Assembly (NCBI GenBank): GCA_007135435.1
Contig: SLIW01000552.1
Span: forward strand, 1 to 5,475
Reading direction: 5' to 3'
Source of the DNA: Natronomonas sp.
GTDB taxonomy: Archaea; Halobacteriota; Halobacteria; Halobacteriales; Haloarculaceae
Length of the DNA stretch: 5,475 nucleotides
The notes below the pieces were generated by a model. That model did not search any database, was not told the origin of the DNA, and saw nothing but the letters and a program-made list of their open reading frames with translations. The number at the start of each line of letters is the position of its first letter. Position 1 is the first letter of the stretch. Positions 5,472 through 5,475 of the stretch are shown in pieces. Position numbers and translations under genes: made by a program.

Positions 5472-5475
5472 ACTC

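Overview
The window reads as a piece of a halophilic archaeal (Halobacteria-class) chromosome or large replicon. The support is high GC with GC-rich third codon positions in the large genes, strongly acidic predicted proteins, a TATA-like element about 26 nt before a start codon (the leaderless or short-leader arrangement common in haloarchaea), and a thiolase with the Ser-type active site described for haloarchaeal beta-ketothiolases. No species can be named from the sequence alone.

Layout. Positions 1-904 (minus) hold the N-terminal 301 codons of a thiolase that runs off the left edge. A 238-nt divergent intergenic region (905-1142) carries four contiguous 20-bp repeats and the TATA-like element of the next gene. 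Positions 1143-4301 (plus) encode a 1052-residue fused flavin/iron-sulfur oxidoreductase of the YdiJ / D-2-hydroxyacid dehydrogenase type, interrupted by a low-complexity insert built from a 36-bp tandem duplication. Fifteen nt after its stop, at 4317-4694 (plus), is a 125-residue protein of the TM1367-like cyclophilin-fold family, probably in the same operon. Positions 4695-5038 (344 nt) show no convincing gene but contain an 11-bp tandem duplication and an AT-rich dyad. Positions 5039-5290 (plus) may encode an 83-residue acidic orphan protein. The rest (5291-5475) holds a small hairpin after that gene, five perfect copies of a 7-mer, another inverted repeat, and a 12-bp AT palindrome at the right edge that looks like a TATA element.

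How the parts may work together. The thiolase makes or cleaves 3-ketoacyl-CoA. The fused oxidase would oxidise a D-2-hydroxyacid (D-lactate, D-2-hydroxyglutarate or a relative) and pass electrons through FAD and Fe-S centres to an acceptor. Both fit central carbon and acyl-CoA metabolism, but their divergent arrangement does not prove a common pathway. The shared upstream region with its 20-bp repeats is the best candidate for joint regulation. I see no defence system, CRISPR array, transposase, tRNA or rRNA. The most unusual signals are the 20-bp repeat array, the repeat-built insert in the oxidase, the Ser-for-Cys and Cys-for-Asp positions in the two enzymes, and the simple-sequence array near the right edge.
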